DNA of 64,000 nt from Lunularia cruciata (taxonomy: Eukaryota; Streptophyta; Marchantiopsida; Lunulariales; Lunulariaceae). Under the pieces are notes generated by a model. That model had not been told where the DNA came from. It did no database searches and saw nothing but the letters and a program-made list of their open reading frames with translations. The stretch covers positions 20,150,001 through 20,214,000 of the forward strand of contig OX419757.1 of assembly GCA_948567375.1 (NCBI GenBank). The letters are read 5' to 3'. This document shows, piece after piece, positions 46,261-58,399 of this stretch. Both the position numbers and the translations under genes were made by a program. How positions within the stretch are numbered: position 1 is the stretch's first letter; each line of letters begins with the position of its first letter.

Positions 46261-46399
46261 AACGAGGCTTTGTTGATGCAATGCATTATTAAAAGATCGT
46301 TGTGTAAATAGGACTATATCCATAAATTCAACGAGGCGTTGTTGGTTGAATACATTATTAAAACATCGTTATATAAATGGAACTATATCCATAAATTCA
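46261..46399. repeat. tandem duplication, 69-bp unit x2
   Basis: Unit 1 begins AACGAGGCTTTG at 46261 and unit 2 begins AACGAGGCGTTG at 46330; both end 'actatatccataaattca'. Confidence 0.85.
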
Positions 46400-46502
46400 C
46401 ATAACACCCGAGCCTGAGCAGGACAGCTCCACATCTCACTGTTCTCACACTTACACCAACGTAGTAATGAACAAGTTCATTGAGGTCCTCTATCCACTAG
46501 TA

Positions 46503-46750
46503 TTTTATTTTGCTTATGATGTAGGATCAAACAAGCTAGATTATAAGAATAATTTGCCTATTTTTTGGAATAAAGAATATATGAATTAGATTTAGAAGAG
46601 GATCTGAAGAAATTTCCTGAGATTCACTATTGTTTTATTCTGCTTAGCATGTGGGGTTAGACAAGCTAGATAATAGGAATAACTTTGCCTGTTTTTTGGA
46701 ATGGAGATATATCAATAGAGAACTAGGGGAAAATTTTAAGATCTGAAGAC
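46503..46750. repeat. tandem duplication, about 130-bp period x2
   Basis: Both copies contain 'acaagctaga-tata-gaataa', 'tttgcct-ttttttggaat' and a closing 'gatctgaaga'. Copy 1 starts near 46503 and copy 2 near 46633. Confidence 0.75.
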
Positions 46751-49048
46751 AAAACTCAAGAGTAGAGATTACAGTTTTTTTCGTAGAATTCTAGCTATTT
46801 GGCACTAGTTAGATAGGTGAAGTAGAAGGACACACTAGAAAGCAAAAAGAAAACAAAATTCACTCTACTCTTATGGGGGTTTCTTAGGTTTAGGTCGCAT
46901 AAAAGGATTTCAAAATAAGAGTAGTAATCAAATTCCCTAATTTCAGTCAATCTACTAAGAAAATCTGGTGTGGCTACAAGTGGACCATATACGTTTTGTA
47001 GGAAATATTGCATATAGCATATAGCATATAAGTAGAATAATCAGAAAACTAAAGGTTGGTTATCATTTTTCAATATTGGTATGTATGCTAAGATCAGAAA
47101 ACCCTCTCAAAACTCTTCATTGATGTATTGTCTTTATAGGATTCCCTTTAGTAAGTCATTCGATTGTTAGATCTTCTATTACTTGATAAGGTCCTAAAAT
47201 TGATTTTCGCAATGATTCATGCAAAAGACCCATAAATCTCAAGAGCGTGCAAACTTTGAAATATGTTTAGTCGACCCCATATCACATTACCATCGAAACT
47301 AATGCAAAAAAAAGAAGAAAAAAGAAGAAAAAAGAAGAAAAAGGATACGAGAAGAGGATGTAAACATGTCAATCTCTTGTAGTATTCACAAAGTATCCAC
47401 AAGTATCCGTTCAGGCATAAAAGGGTACTTTGAGGCCGTCCACCTAAAAGATGATGTATGTGTCGGATCTCATCAATTAAGTTTTACTCATATGTAATCA
47501 GCAATCAAATACCTTCTTTGTGCAAGTTTGTTAGAATGTTCCTTATCTCAATCAATGTTTAGATGTGGTTACTGTAATTTTCTTCACCAACAAAATAAAA
47601 GCTGACATATTTTTCATTGTTACAATCCGACCAACAAGATGAACTTTCAAAATGGTGCAGAATGGTCCATGCCAATAAAACATCTAAGGTAGAACCTAGA
47701 TTTGGTTATGAAAATACTTCCTCAATCCACTTAGATTCTAGATTATGAGAATCTATCCTCTTAAAGAAACGTGTGGCCTAGCTATTCGATGGGTGACCAG
47801 AACTAAAAAAGAGATTCTTGCATTTGAAAAGAAAAGCTGGCTTAGATTCTGCATCCGAGAAATAATAGTACTATTAGTAGTAGTACCATAAAATGACCTA
47901 AAACATAACACCAAGTGCTCTTGCTACCATGGGCAAGATACATTGGAGTCGAGAAATGCCTTGGCTTGAAACATCATCTTTCTCCTTGATGATGTACTGT
48001 GAAGATTACTCAAATAATAAATGGAAAAAATAAACGTTTAAGTCCCAATAGTCATCATTACGTCGGTGTTATTCGGTTCAATTCATGATTTCATTTCTAG
48101 TGAAAATTGATATGAAATCTGAGAAGAAAGTTAACGAGCTGAAGTTTATTCTTGAGTGAGGATATGACTTTTGAGAAGTTCGTCTTTATCTTTCTCCTTC
48201 TATGAATCTTAGTCATGATACTAATGAACTTCAATACTAGCTTCCCTCATCTACATATGTGCATCCACTCTTGTACCAAGGAGATAGTGCAAAAATGGGA
48301 AATAGCTAGCAAAATCATTCAAGTTGAGCTTCCACAGACAAAGGATGGCAGTAAAGAGATTCATAGGAAGCAAAATGACTAAAGGATGAGGAAACATGAG
48401 AAGGTTTCAGTTCTGAAATCTATGGGATGGTTCTGGCTATGGTGGATGTGCCATAAAATATTCTGCAGAACCCCAATACGAAAAAACAAACCAAAACTGA
48501 ACGCTATGTAAAGAAGCACTACGGTGTGTTATAGGTTTTACAGGCCATTTCACTCTTTCAAGTCTGGGTTAAAGGGTTATGGGTTGAATTAGATATGAAT
48601 TTCAAGAAATCTTCATTAAAACTATCAAACTAAAATGATCTAGAATCTGCCTTGTGTGACAAGTGGGGATTAAAAAACCTACCATGTGTCACAAGGAGAG
48701 GAATTAAAATTTCATTACGTTCGCATAAAGGTGAATTCATGGGAATCAAAGGTGCAACTCTTAAAATTCAAGGAGGAATCCCAATCCAACAGAAGCAATG
48801 CATGCACACCCACTTAGTGCAAGCACAATTTTGATTGATTTATAGCACCAGCCTAATGCACACTTGCCCACTTGACACAAGGACAGAAACAGAGCAAGAG
48901 GCAGAAATAGCGGAAACTTCGTACTGTTCTTTAAGCCCTGTGTCACTGGACCAGGCAGTTATCTCAATCAACTACTCTACTCTTGGAAGCTTTTCTTGCA
49001 GTAAGACGCCGGCAAGACATAGAATACGGTAAGCTTGAGGTAACACTA
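46751..49048. other. AT-rich DNA, no confident gene
   Basis: Open frames (46795-47013, 47217-47402, 48652-48834) are short and low-complexity. A minisatellite of the unit GAAGAAAAAA occupies about 47303-47342. No TE family from this window is recognisable. Confidence 0.45.
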
Positions 49049-49180
49049 GTGGGTTTCATAGATAGTTTTGATGGATGTCTTTGGAATAAATAACAAACTA
49101 GGTAGTATAGGAATCCTTACATTGGTGTGTTTCATAAATATTTTTGATGGATATCTATGGGATAAATAATAAACTAGGTA
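49049..49180. repeat. tandem duplication, 76-bp period x2
   Basis: Copies 49049-49104 and 49125-49180 share 'gtttcata-ata-ttttgatgg' and 'aataaacta'-type endings ('aaataa-aaactaggta'). Confidence 0.8.
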
Positions 49181-50870
49181 ATCATTTTTAGTGAATTCTG
49201 TAAGGAGATGAGGTGCTAATAAATTGTTTAACGGTATATCTTGTGCAAGTTGCAGCATTCATTTATAAAAATTCAGTTGTTATATTATGGATTTTTAGAA
49301 TGGTCGTATTGAAATAAATGATAGTCAGAAGTGATGATGTGGCTTCTTGAGAGTGTTGCCAACGGTTCTTTGGTGGTTGATTCTTAGAGTGGGATTTATG
49401 AAATTTTTTGGTGGATCCAAAATATTGCTTTCAACTATTCACATTGAGACACATTTCACATTTCAAATTGAGACACTATTCATATTGACAAATGCTCATA
49501 TCAATAAAATAAATTTGCAGGTTTTATATTTTTGCATAAGTGTGGTTAGAAACATTTAAATTCCAAATTTCCGGTCCTTATAGTTTAGCAATTTTCATTA
49601 TTTCATTCATGTTTTGCATAATTTAGTTCTCTAAATTGGAAATATTCCCAAAAACAAGCAGATGTTTCATTGAACCCTGATGTAAGTCTTTACAAATGTG
49701 ACATCCATGGAGATAATCAAATGTTAACCTTTTGATCTATTTACATTTGCCTTGCAAGATCTTGATTGTTCAATCGCTTGATTTAAAGTTAAATAGACAT
49801 TTAGTGAGATTATCTTGAGTCCTACTACTCCAAAATCTTGACGAGACAAGGTTTCTTATTGATATTACCAAATCCTATACTTACTTCAGAAGTCAATAAC
49901 ATTTTCCAATTTCTAGTGATTTTGAGCAAAAGATTCATTTAACCATGTAAAATACTAGAAATTTATTATTTCATATAGTGCCTTCTTCCACTTTTTTTCA
50001 GGTCAAGTATGTCCTTGCACATAATAGTAGTATGCTACCATAGCTTGATGATGATATAAATTAGATGTAAGAAACTAGGTTTATCCTCAACACTCACCAA
50101 AATAAAAAACAGATCAAGGACCTGATTGCAATGAGGCTCAATAGGTGCCATTGGGTGGCTATGGGTGCCAACGAGCGGCTACAAGTGGCAATGAGTGCCA
50201 TCAAGCAACTAATGAGTGGCTATAGATGCCATCAAGCACGACAGGCAAAATCCCATCTAATCCTAAATTGACACATGACTAAATTAACACATTATAGCAG
50301 GCGGCAACCGGCAACCGGTGTGGACCAGATTCACCCTAATCCAGTCACTTTATCAACCCTAATTTGTAAGTAATGTGCTACATTGTGACAACAAAAAACT
50401 CCATATCTCTTATTTTTCTACAAACCACCTCTTATAGAATGTGCTAATAATAAGGAACTTGGCCAAAAACTCTCTAGTGGGATACTTTCTACCTTCGGCT
50501 TGTACCTCGTACCAATTTAGTCAATGCTTTGTAATAATCTATATGAAAATATATAGAGTTTTGTTAGACTATTTTTGAAACCCCCTACTATATCCTTAGT
50601 TTGTCATGGGAACAAATTGGTCAAACACTCCTATGACATAACATGCTACCTACATGGAGGTGATGTAAAACAAGAGGTTTTTTTATCCATGCTCAAACTA
50701 GAGACCTTTAGTGTGTTAGGCTGGTACGATAACCAACTAAACCAACAAAATGGATAGTTGTATTGAATTATGGCACTAGCTTGTGATTTTCCCATTGTAA
50801 ATTTTGACAAGAACCAACTTGGAGAAATTCATGGTCTATCTACTTTGAGAACTCACACTTAGAAACTGTA
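49181..50870. other. AT-rich DNA with a degenerate short repeat, no gene
   Basis: At about 50140-50245 the motif 'gtgccat-gag-ggctat' recurs four or five times at irregular 20-30 bp spacing. Nothing else is recognisable. Confidence 0.45.
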
Positions 50871-50922
50871 ATGTTGAGTTTAGTGACCATGGAGTGCACC
50901 TCTTTGGGATTGCAGATGTTTG

Positions 50923-50974
50923 TCCTCTTCCCATTCCCACTCCCACTCCCACTCCCCTTTTCCCTCCCTCTCTC
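50923..50974. repeat. CCCACT polypyrimidine tract
   Basis: Repeated CCCACT units grade into a CT-rich run. It encodes a spurious (PLPLPL) frame. Confidence 0.8.
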
Positions 50975-51065
50975 ATTGAGCACATTGATACTTTACCATT
51001 CTAATCCAAATTTGACTTCTATTTTTGCACAAAGTAGAGGATTTCAAGAACTCTTGAAAATGGTG

Positions 51066-52200
51066 TCCTTTGTACCATTGTCACGTCTATCAAGACTATA
51101 AGAAATTTGCAAGCAAAGCAAAATCCAATGAAGATAGGTTTAGGATTGTCTTGTATCATTATGGTCAAATCCTTGATCATTTAGAAGATATGGCACATTT
51201 TAAACAGATCCATGGTGGTACTTGCAAAAAGATATTGAAAAGAGCATTGCCGTTAGTTACATGGTCATTTTTCTTGTGAGGTTTGGTAAGGAGTTCCCAA
51301 GGTCCATGAATAGAGAGATTGAAGAAGAAATATGCACTTTTTTGAAGTCATACAAAATAGCTCAAGATTGGAAGGACAAGTTCATAGGTGAGGCTCGCAT
51401 TGATAAAGAGGTAAAACATAGATGGACAACTATGGAGCATAAACAAAACCATCTTTGTTCTTCTGTTTACAAAATGGAGACTTTGTTTGAAGGTAGAGCA
51501 AATATATCTCTACATGTGCTTGTAAGCATAAGGATGAGGAGTGAGTTGGACCTTTCTGAATGGTAGGACAAAGAAGATGAAATTTGATGCAAAATGATAG
51601 CCAAAGAGGAGGAAGAAAAATAAAGAAGACACTCTTTTATTGGGGACTCACAAGCATTTCCTATCTCTTGTATGCAGCAATCAATGCCCATTACAATTAC
51701 AAGTACACAAGAGGAGCGGTGGGATATGCTATTCAATTTTAGTCTACGTAAGTACGCTCCAAGTGGACCTCTTAGATTTTACAAGGAAGATGTTACACTT
51801 GCATAGAGAGAACAAGAGCCCAAGAAGAGATTCTTGCATAAGCACAAGACAAAGGAAGACAAGAAGGAGGTAATTTAGGAGACCTATAAGGAGAGCATGA
51901 GCAGGATCGTGAACACCACAAGAGGAAGAAGTCCTATAATGGAAACCCAATGATTGTTTCTACACTTATCACTTTTATCCAAGATATGGCTGGCAATCCA
52001 AAATTAAAGAGTGATTCTTTGGAAGATAAAGAGAGGTGCAAATTGACTCAAGTCAACACTAAAATAATGGCAAAGATAGAAAAGCTCCAAGTTGATGTAA
52101 AAGTATAAGAGGGATACAAAGCTCAAATATTGAGATTCAAGGAGAGGATTCCAATGTTGATTTATGAGATGGAAGGTTTTTTCTTAGACTCCTTGTGATT
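51066..52200 (+). pseudogene. unidentified degenerate ORF, possibly N-terminal Gag/ORF1 of family C
   Basis: Two or three frames read as one broken protein. Blocks include RALPLVTW, RFGKEFPRSMNREIEEEICT, KHRWTTMEHKQNHLCSSVYK, ERWDMLFNFSLRKYAPSGPL, then a charged segment (TQVNTKIMAKIEKLQVDVKV) that looks like a coiled coil. Orientation matches family C, which follows after an inserted A LTR. I do not recognise the domain. Assignment to C is positional inference; a captured host gene is possible. Confidence 0.45.
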
Positions 52201-52253
52201 GGATACACACTATTCTTTGCTTCTTGTTTTTGCACCATGTTTGTGTGAGGTGA

Positions 52254-52752
52254 TGTAATACTATTAGCTATCAAATTATCTAGAGGTGGAAATTGTCTTG
52301 GTAATATCTTGAGGGATGTTATATATGAAGGTCTAAGTAGATCAAATAGAGGTGTCACCAAAAGAGTACTTCCACTAATGAGGAAAAGGTTGAAAATACC
52401 TTGAAAGCCAATTTTGGAGGCATAAATGATTGAATTAGACCTAAAAAAATAGAATCATGCTCCCTCCAAGATAAGATGTAATACCTTCTCTTTTCTTGTC
52501 TCATCAAGAGTTTCCCAATGGTACCTCACCCATGTGGTTCTGAGCTTCCTATAAGAAGATTCTCCAAATATTCCTTACACTTGATTGACCAACCAAATAG
52601 AACAAGGATTGACATGTCACTATTCCATATATCTAATCTAAGCTTGCTAACATATCACCAATTCATGTGTTTGATCCAAGGGTGTAGCTCTCTTTGAGTG
52701 GATCCTCCTAGCTATATAACAAAGACAAGGTGCTTCTTTGGGACATCAAGAG
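52254..52752 (+). mobile_element. family A LTR, 3'-truncated
   Basis: It starts TGTAATACTATTAG and follows the A LTR to 'gtgcttctttgggacatcaa', where similarity stops about 75 bp short of the expected end. Family C sequence lies on its right. No target duplication can be shown. Confidence 0.85.
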
Positions 52753-53900
52753 GTTGTTCCATCACTTAGAGGGTCTGCCAATGGATAACTATCATGAGTT
52801 CAAGAGAACTCACTTGGAGGCGATTGAGCTATGGAGATAATATTGGTCTCCAAACTACATCTCCATCACTTTAGGCTTTGCAATACCCACAAGTTCTAAC
52901 TCTAGTAGCATTGGTGTATCTAGTGGAGGTGCAGTAGTTAGAGATGGTGCTAATACAAGTGGAGGTACCACTATAAGAGGTGGTACAATACCAAGGGTTT
53001 AACTCCATGTTGGAATTCTTGTAGTGTTTGAGGTAGAACTACCAAGGAGTGTAAATTGACAAGTTGAGGAGCTTGCAAGAGTTCCAATAGAAGGCTAGAG
53101 AGAACCTATGCAAGGCATACAATTGCATGAGATGGTTAATAAATTTTACTTAGGGAGTTACTTGGGCCCAAGTAGTCTAGTTTTGGTATGGGATCTGGGA
53201 CAAGGAGTTGCAACATAGAGTACGTGATACTATGTTGTTGTAGGTTATCTCACCTATTTTGGCGGTGGTCTTTACTTTGGCTGAGCGCATTGAGCTTAAC
53301 ATGGTTGAAGGGAGAGTGATGACATTTGGATTTAGTAGGGAGACCTCATCCACAATTATTACTTCTTCTAGAGTGCACCAAAGTGCACCACTCTATGTGC
53401 ATTTTGTACGTAAAGTGCATACAGTGAGGTGCACTTTGGTGCATAATAGAAGAAATAATAGCACCGCATTGTGTGGAATTTGTTGTGGCCTTCAAGGGTA
53501 GAGTGGAAAACTTAGATCTTATGGAGTGAGTGAAAGGCCTAGTACAATTAGACTCTCATCTTCATTTTTGGGTTAATAGTAGTGAATGAGTGGCAGTGTT
53601 GCTTGTTGGACTTGTGGTGGACCTCACCACAAGAGATTGTGCATTCAGGATAGTGGACATGATACCTCTAGTGCATAATAGCCAACATAGAGACAATGTG
53701 ACCATTGCCATATATTTGGTCACACTAGTGACCAATGCTTTGACCTTCACCTAAAGTTATGGAGTGGTAGGGCTGCTATGGCAAGTGGTAGAGGAGCTCT
53801 AAGTCATGGAGGACAAGGTGGTAGAGGACCCACACATGGTAGGGGCATAATACCTACCTTTAATTTTAATATAGCCATGGCTGCTTAGATTGAGAAATTG
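52753..53900 (+). pseudogene. family C Gag with two CCHC zinc knuckles
   Basis: The knuckles are ACWTCGGPHHKRLCI (53604-53642, C-X2-C-X3-H-X4-C) and QCDHCHIFGHTSDQCF (53697-53738, C-X2-C-X4-H-X4-C), in one frame. A and B have a single knuckle. Upstream, LAVVFTLAERIELNMVEGRV is part of the capsid-side region. An imperfect 45-bp palindrome disrupts the frame at 53356-53460. Nucleocapsid knuckles package the RNA genome. Confidence 0.75.
53356..53460. repeat. imperfect inverted repeat of about 48-bp arms
   Basis: The left arm (about 53356-53404) and right arm (about 53411-53460) pair, with the core 'tgcaccaaagtgcacc' exact. Mismatches are scattered, so it is older than the perfect hairpin at 26446. 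Confidence 0.75.
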
Positions 53901-54359
53901 GAGTAGAGATTGGCTAGCATGGCCATAGCTCAAAGGAAATCAGATTCAAGTGTTGAGGCTTCTACCTCTTATGCTAGTGATAGAGATGTCATGGACTTTA
54001 TATGTAGAGCAACATAAGTGGATGCATTTGTTATAGTAGCTAGGAGTGCAATATGTGCTCCAAAGCCTAGAGGAGCATCAATGGAGTTGGGCTCACAAAG
54101 AGTAGAGGTTGGTAGAAAGGTCAGACTCCCATTGTCTTTCATAATCTCTAAGGCACTACAAATGACATCCATGGTTCCTAGATGTCCTAGAGCAGGTGTG
54201 GTAGGTGGTGATAGAGTGCATGATGGACTAGATGCTAGTCAACTACCTACTACTACATAGATTAAGTCTAGCATGATGTTGGAGACTACTCAATTGATTA
54301 TGTGCTTCTCTTTATTCTCAACCAATGATATGTTTACATTGAGAGTTGACCCAACTACA

Positions 54360-54960
54360 ATATTCTAGTTGGCTACCACACCTTGTAAGAGTAGGGATGA
54401 TGTGGTTCTTGCTTCTAGAACAAAGGTAGCTCATAGTGGAGTTGACTTGGTTGAGGAACATAAGATCCGCTCAATGACCAATGGTTTATGGAAAGCATCA
54501 ATAGCTAAGTTGGAGGAGTTACCAACTAAACTTACCTTTGAGCGAGCTTGGTTCACACTTGGAATTGTCCTATTGGATAACCAAAGTGGGAATTTTTGTT
54601 TGGTAGGACCTTTAGGAAAGGTCTATACACCATAGAGGGTGTATAGACTTATTAGAATTTGGTGCGCAACCTCTTATGTTGAGGAACGTTCTAGTTGTTG
54701 GTCTTGAGCTACAAAAGACCAATGTGGAGATGTGTCTATTTCAAATCCAAACATCTCTATGGGTGGTTCTACATAATACATCACATGTGAAGAGCTCATT
54801 GTCTAGATTCAAATGGCCAAGTCATATGTCTCATAGTTTTGTGGTAAGGGCTCAAGCCATTATGACAATAGCAGAGTCATATGATATGCTAGTTTGTAGA
54901 GTAGTGTTATACTTCATGGGTTTTAATATTGACTATTAGGAGGAGACAAATTCTTATAGG
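54360..54960 (+). pseudogene. family C retropepsin-like protease remnant
   Basis: YRLIEFGAQPLMLRNVLVVG (EFGAQ at 54655-54669) occupies the place of the D-S/T-G-A active-site loop, with Asp changed to Glu. ESYDMLVCRVVLYFMGFNI near 54880-54940 resembles the second retropepsin strand (D-I-L-V-G ... L). The frame before it is interrupted at 54634. Identification rests on these two spaced motifs and the position between Gag and RT. Confidence 0.55.
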
Positions 54961-55352
54961 CAAGGTTGGCAATCAAGTGAAGGACAAGTATATCATCTAC
55001 CAATACGCTTTAGTAATTGCAATCTTCGCTCATGATAATCAAGGACCATGACATCAATTTTAGCTTTTAACAATTTTGTTACTTGGCCTGGTGACATATT
55101 GGACAAAGGATACTCTATTACTAAAGGAGATTACTTGGATTTGAAGTATGAGTGGGATTTTTCTATTCACATTAGATGTTCTATTGTGGAGTTTTGAGGA
55201 GTCATTGCAACATCATGTGGATCATTTGGTGCAATAGGCTTGGCTTGGAGTGGAGCCTTTGTACCAATAAGAGATCAGTATGAGGATGAGCCTCCAAAGT
55301 CTATTAACTTGTCAATTTGGATACCACACTCATTGCTTGGCATTATCTAGTA

Positions 55353-56340
55353 GAGGGAGTATATCTAATGGAGTTGTTTGGTGGGGTTAGCATTGGATTA
55401 GTTGTGGTACTACATGCAAGTATACAAGTATACAAGTATAAAGGTACTTGTATGTAGAGAGAGATGAGATTGCTAGGTAAGTCTCTCCACATCATGTGGC
55501 GCACTTGGCCTATTAGTATCTTGAATTATTACCAATGTTAGCAATCAAAGGTTACCAGAAGACCCTACCAATAGACATTTCCTTATTGGGGGAATGTGAT
55601 TTAGAAAGATATAGTCCTATTCATTTGGTGATTTTTAAATGGCCATACCAAGGACATACCCATGCTGGCCAAGGTTAAGGTCTATAGGATCTCCATTTTA
55701 GTGCTTTTTGGGAGATGTTACATATACTACAATATCTCTAAGTTCATTAGTCAATTTCTCCAACTTACATTTTGGAGAACATCTCTTTGATGGGTGATTC
55801 TCATACACGAGTGGCGGTGAGTACACATGAGGTCCATTCTTGGATGAGACTTTCTATGCTGTTGGATGCAGCTAGAGTGAGATCATAGATTCATCATCTT
55901 TTTCTTTGGTGGACAAACCTCTTACCTAGAAAGGTTTTATAACATGCTTATGATGGGATTCAACAACTATACCACCTTACAATTGATGATATTTTGGATG
56001 TTGATAGTCTCAAATAGTGGTAGTGGTTGATAGGTCATCTATAGTAGTGGTGAACCTTGTTACACAGCCCAAACTACTTTACCCACACTTATGAGGTTTC
56101 TAGGCTCTTATGCTTTTTGAGAGGAAGGTTTTGGGACTCATCGTTACAATAGTTAATGGAACCCAATGCTAATGAGAGGGAGCAAACAATGGGTTTTGTA
56201 CCGGTATTATTGTTATTATAGTAGTGTCAGAGGTATCCAAGCATCAAGTGTTAGGTCAAGCTATGGACTCGAACTATTTGACATGGATTGTGAGCCTTGG
56301 CTTGGCAGAGTATCACAAGATATGCTTGATAAACATCACC
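55353..56340 (+). pseudogene. cytosine-C5 DNA methyltransferase domain carried by family C
   Basis: Three frames give the ordered motifs of a C5 methyltransferase. Motif I (AdoMet binding): LMELFGGVSIGLVVVLHA at 55365-55418. Motif IV: FKWPYQGHTHAGQG around 55640-55675, where catalytic Cys of PCQ is Tyr (TAC, 55646-55648). Motif VI: LENISLMGD, 55772-55798. Motif VIII region: LFLWWTN near 55907-55918. Then IDDILDVDSL, NEREQTMGF (56171-56197), and motif X: LGQAMDSNYLTWIVSLGLAE at 56251-56310. About 315 codons, with two frameshifts and several stops. It lies between protease and RT on the same strand, so it is element-encoded, not a host gene. The catalytic Cys loss and the breaks mean it is inactive. 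Confidence 0.85.
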
Positions 56341-56849
56341 ATTTGAACACTTGTGAGCTCTATGCTTATTGAGATAATTTAAGCGCATGTTGGGGGCACT
56401 AGATTGGGTGGGCATGGTATTCTTGAGACACAACTAGTTGCTACTAGTGAGAGTGGTCTACTTGGGGTCCATCCAAGTGAGTGTGGCTTACTTGGGTTAC
56501 ACTCTTGATCTACTTGGGATGCAGCTAGAGGATTTATGGAGCTTGCAACCAGAGTAGAGGGAGTTTTCCATAGTGAGGTTAGGGATTCTAATGGTTGGGA
56601 GTATGACATTACTACTCCTAAGGGCTTAGTGTAGTAGCTCGTTAGTGCATCTTCCAATCCTACATTAGATATAGAGGATACTTGGGAGCCAAACATGGGA
56701 CCTAAACTTACAAGAGGGGAAAGATGGAGAATTTGGCGGTTCTTGAGGAGCTACACAAGTTTTTTTGCCTTTAATATGAAGAATTTGGGTGCTTTGAAAG
56801 GACTTGGTATTTGGATTGAGCTAGCTAGTGATACACCAGTTTGTTGATG

Positions 56850-57640
56850 CCCCTACAAATATAGTGACAAGGAGAGAGTATTGATTCAAAGCAAGAGTAG
56901 AGACCTTTTTGAGGCTAGTTTGGTACAGATTTCTCATGGCAAGTATGCTTCAGCCATAGTGATGCTAGCCAAGAAGGATATGCATGGCAACTACCAAATA
57001 GGCCGATATGTGGAGATTACCATCCTATCAATTGATAGATTATGGCTAATTGATAGATTATGGCTAATTGATATGCCATGCTTAAACTGGAGGAGATCTT
57101 TGATGCGATTAGGTATAAAAAGGTCTTCAATAATTAAGATCTTTGAGCAAGATATCATCAATTGTTGATCAAGGAGGAGTACAAGTCTAAGACAAAATTT
57201 TGGGCTATTGATCCTCACGGAAAGGATGCATTACCTCTATGGAGGTTCTTACCATTTGGGTTAAAGAATGCTCCTTCTAAGTTCTATAGGATCATGGATA
57301 GGATCCTAGCAAGATTGGATTTTGCTTGGTGCTATATTGATGACATTTTAGTCTATAGTACTACTATAGAGGAGCATGAGAAATTTGTTGGAGGTGTTTG
57401 AGAGGTTGAGATCTCATAGACTCAAATTAGATCTTTTGAAGTGTAGATTCTTCCATAAGTAGGTTGAGTATTTACATCACACTATCTACCCTTGAGGACT
57501 TGGTGTTTAGCAGACCAAGGTGGAGGCTATTTCATGTATTCCTCAACTTATGGATGTGAACAGAGTGCAAGCATCCCTTATGTTAGTAAAATTTTATTGC
57601 CGATACATTAGAGGATTTATGCCATTGCCAAGGCCTTGAT
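56850..57640 (+). pseudogene. family C reverse transcriptase
   Basis: Motifs: YASAIVMLAKKDMHGN (fingers), WAIDPHGKDALPLWRFLPFG, LKNAPSKFYRIMDRIL, and CYIDDILVYS with the YIDD catalytic motif intact at 57333-57344. The YFRSTLDL-type palm segment is replaced by an 18-bp duplicated unit (57027-57075, 'attgatagattatggcta'). Unlike the FLDD of A and B, it uses YIDD, marking a distinct lineage. Confidence 0.9.
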
Positions 57641-58130
57641 AAACCCAACCAAGTTTACATGAGAGTGGTGTTGGGGATATGAGCAAGAGAACTTGACATC
57701 TACCCCTATTGTTAGGAGACAAATCAAAGGATGACCATTCCAGGTTCATATTGATTGGAGTACATTGGAGCTTGGATTAGTACTCACTAAATAGGATGAT
57801 GAGGGAAAGGAGTTTGTGGTGGACTATGCTAATCACTCTAAAAATTCAATAGAGGCAAAGTATAGTTCATATGAGGGACAATGCTTGGCAACAATATGGG
57901 TAGTAGCAATATGGGATGTTACCTATTTGGTAACCACTTCAATCTCATCACTGATCATCAACTTGTGAAATGATTGATGAAATCCAATAAGCTTTCATGG
58001 AAGTTTGCATGATGGGCTTTGATTTTATAGGAGTATGATTTCACGGTTATTCATAGACTTGAAGTGGTGAACAATGATGTAAATGGGTTGAGTAGAAACA
58101 CATGTCCCAAATAGTGGGATCAAACCAAAG
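57641..58130 (+). pseudogene. family C RNase H
   Basis: EAKYSSYEGQCLATIWVVAI contains the catalytic Glu (57873-57875). LITDHQL is present in a shifted frame near 57945, then WALIL..QEYDFTVIHR-like and the tail DVNGLSRNTCP. The order is as in Gypsy RNase H. Confidence 0.75.
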
Positions 58131-58399
58131 CACATTGGCTTGGTGAGACAAATGAGGAGATGTTGCAAGGTTAGCATGCATCTACCTTTCTATGTATATT
58201 TTTTGAGACTTTGGGGATATCTCTCTTAGCACATATAGGAAGAGTTGTTGAGGCCACTTTGATCCAAAGAGTGAAGATATTGGTACAAGTTAGTGAGATA
58301 TCCATGATGATGTCTTAATGGTGGATTATCTTTGCACTAATATTGTGGATGGCACAATGGGTGCCAAGGACAGATACCATGGCCTACAATAAGCCTGGA

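Noticed and set aside
47217-47402. 61-codon frame with Phe/Leu-rich segment resembling a membrane helix
   Set aside because: Produced by the GAAGAAAAAA minisatellite read on the opposite strand.
54621-54648. 11-bp perfect inverted repeat in family C protease region
   Set aside because: Short, within coding sequence, and likely by chance compared with the 15-, 16- and 49-bp hairpins.
55353-56340. Reading the methyltransferase as a host CMT/MET gene fragment
   Set aside because: It has no BAH, chromo or RFD segment, lies on the same strand exactly between protease and RT of family C, and has no splice signals.
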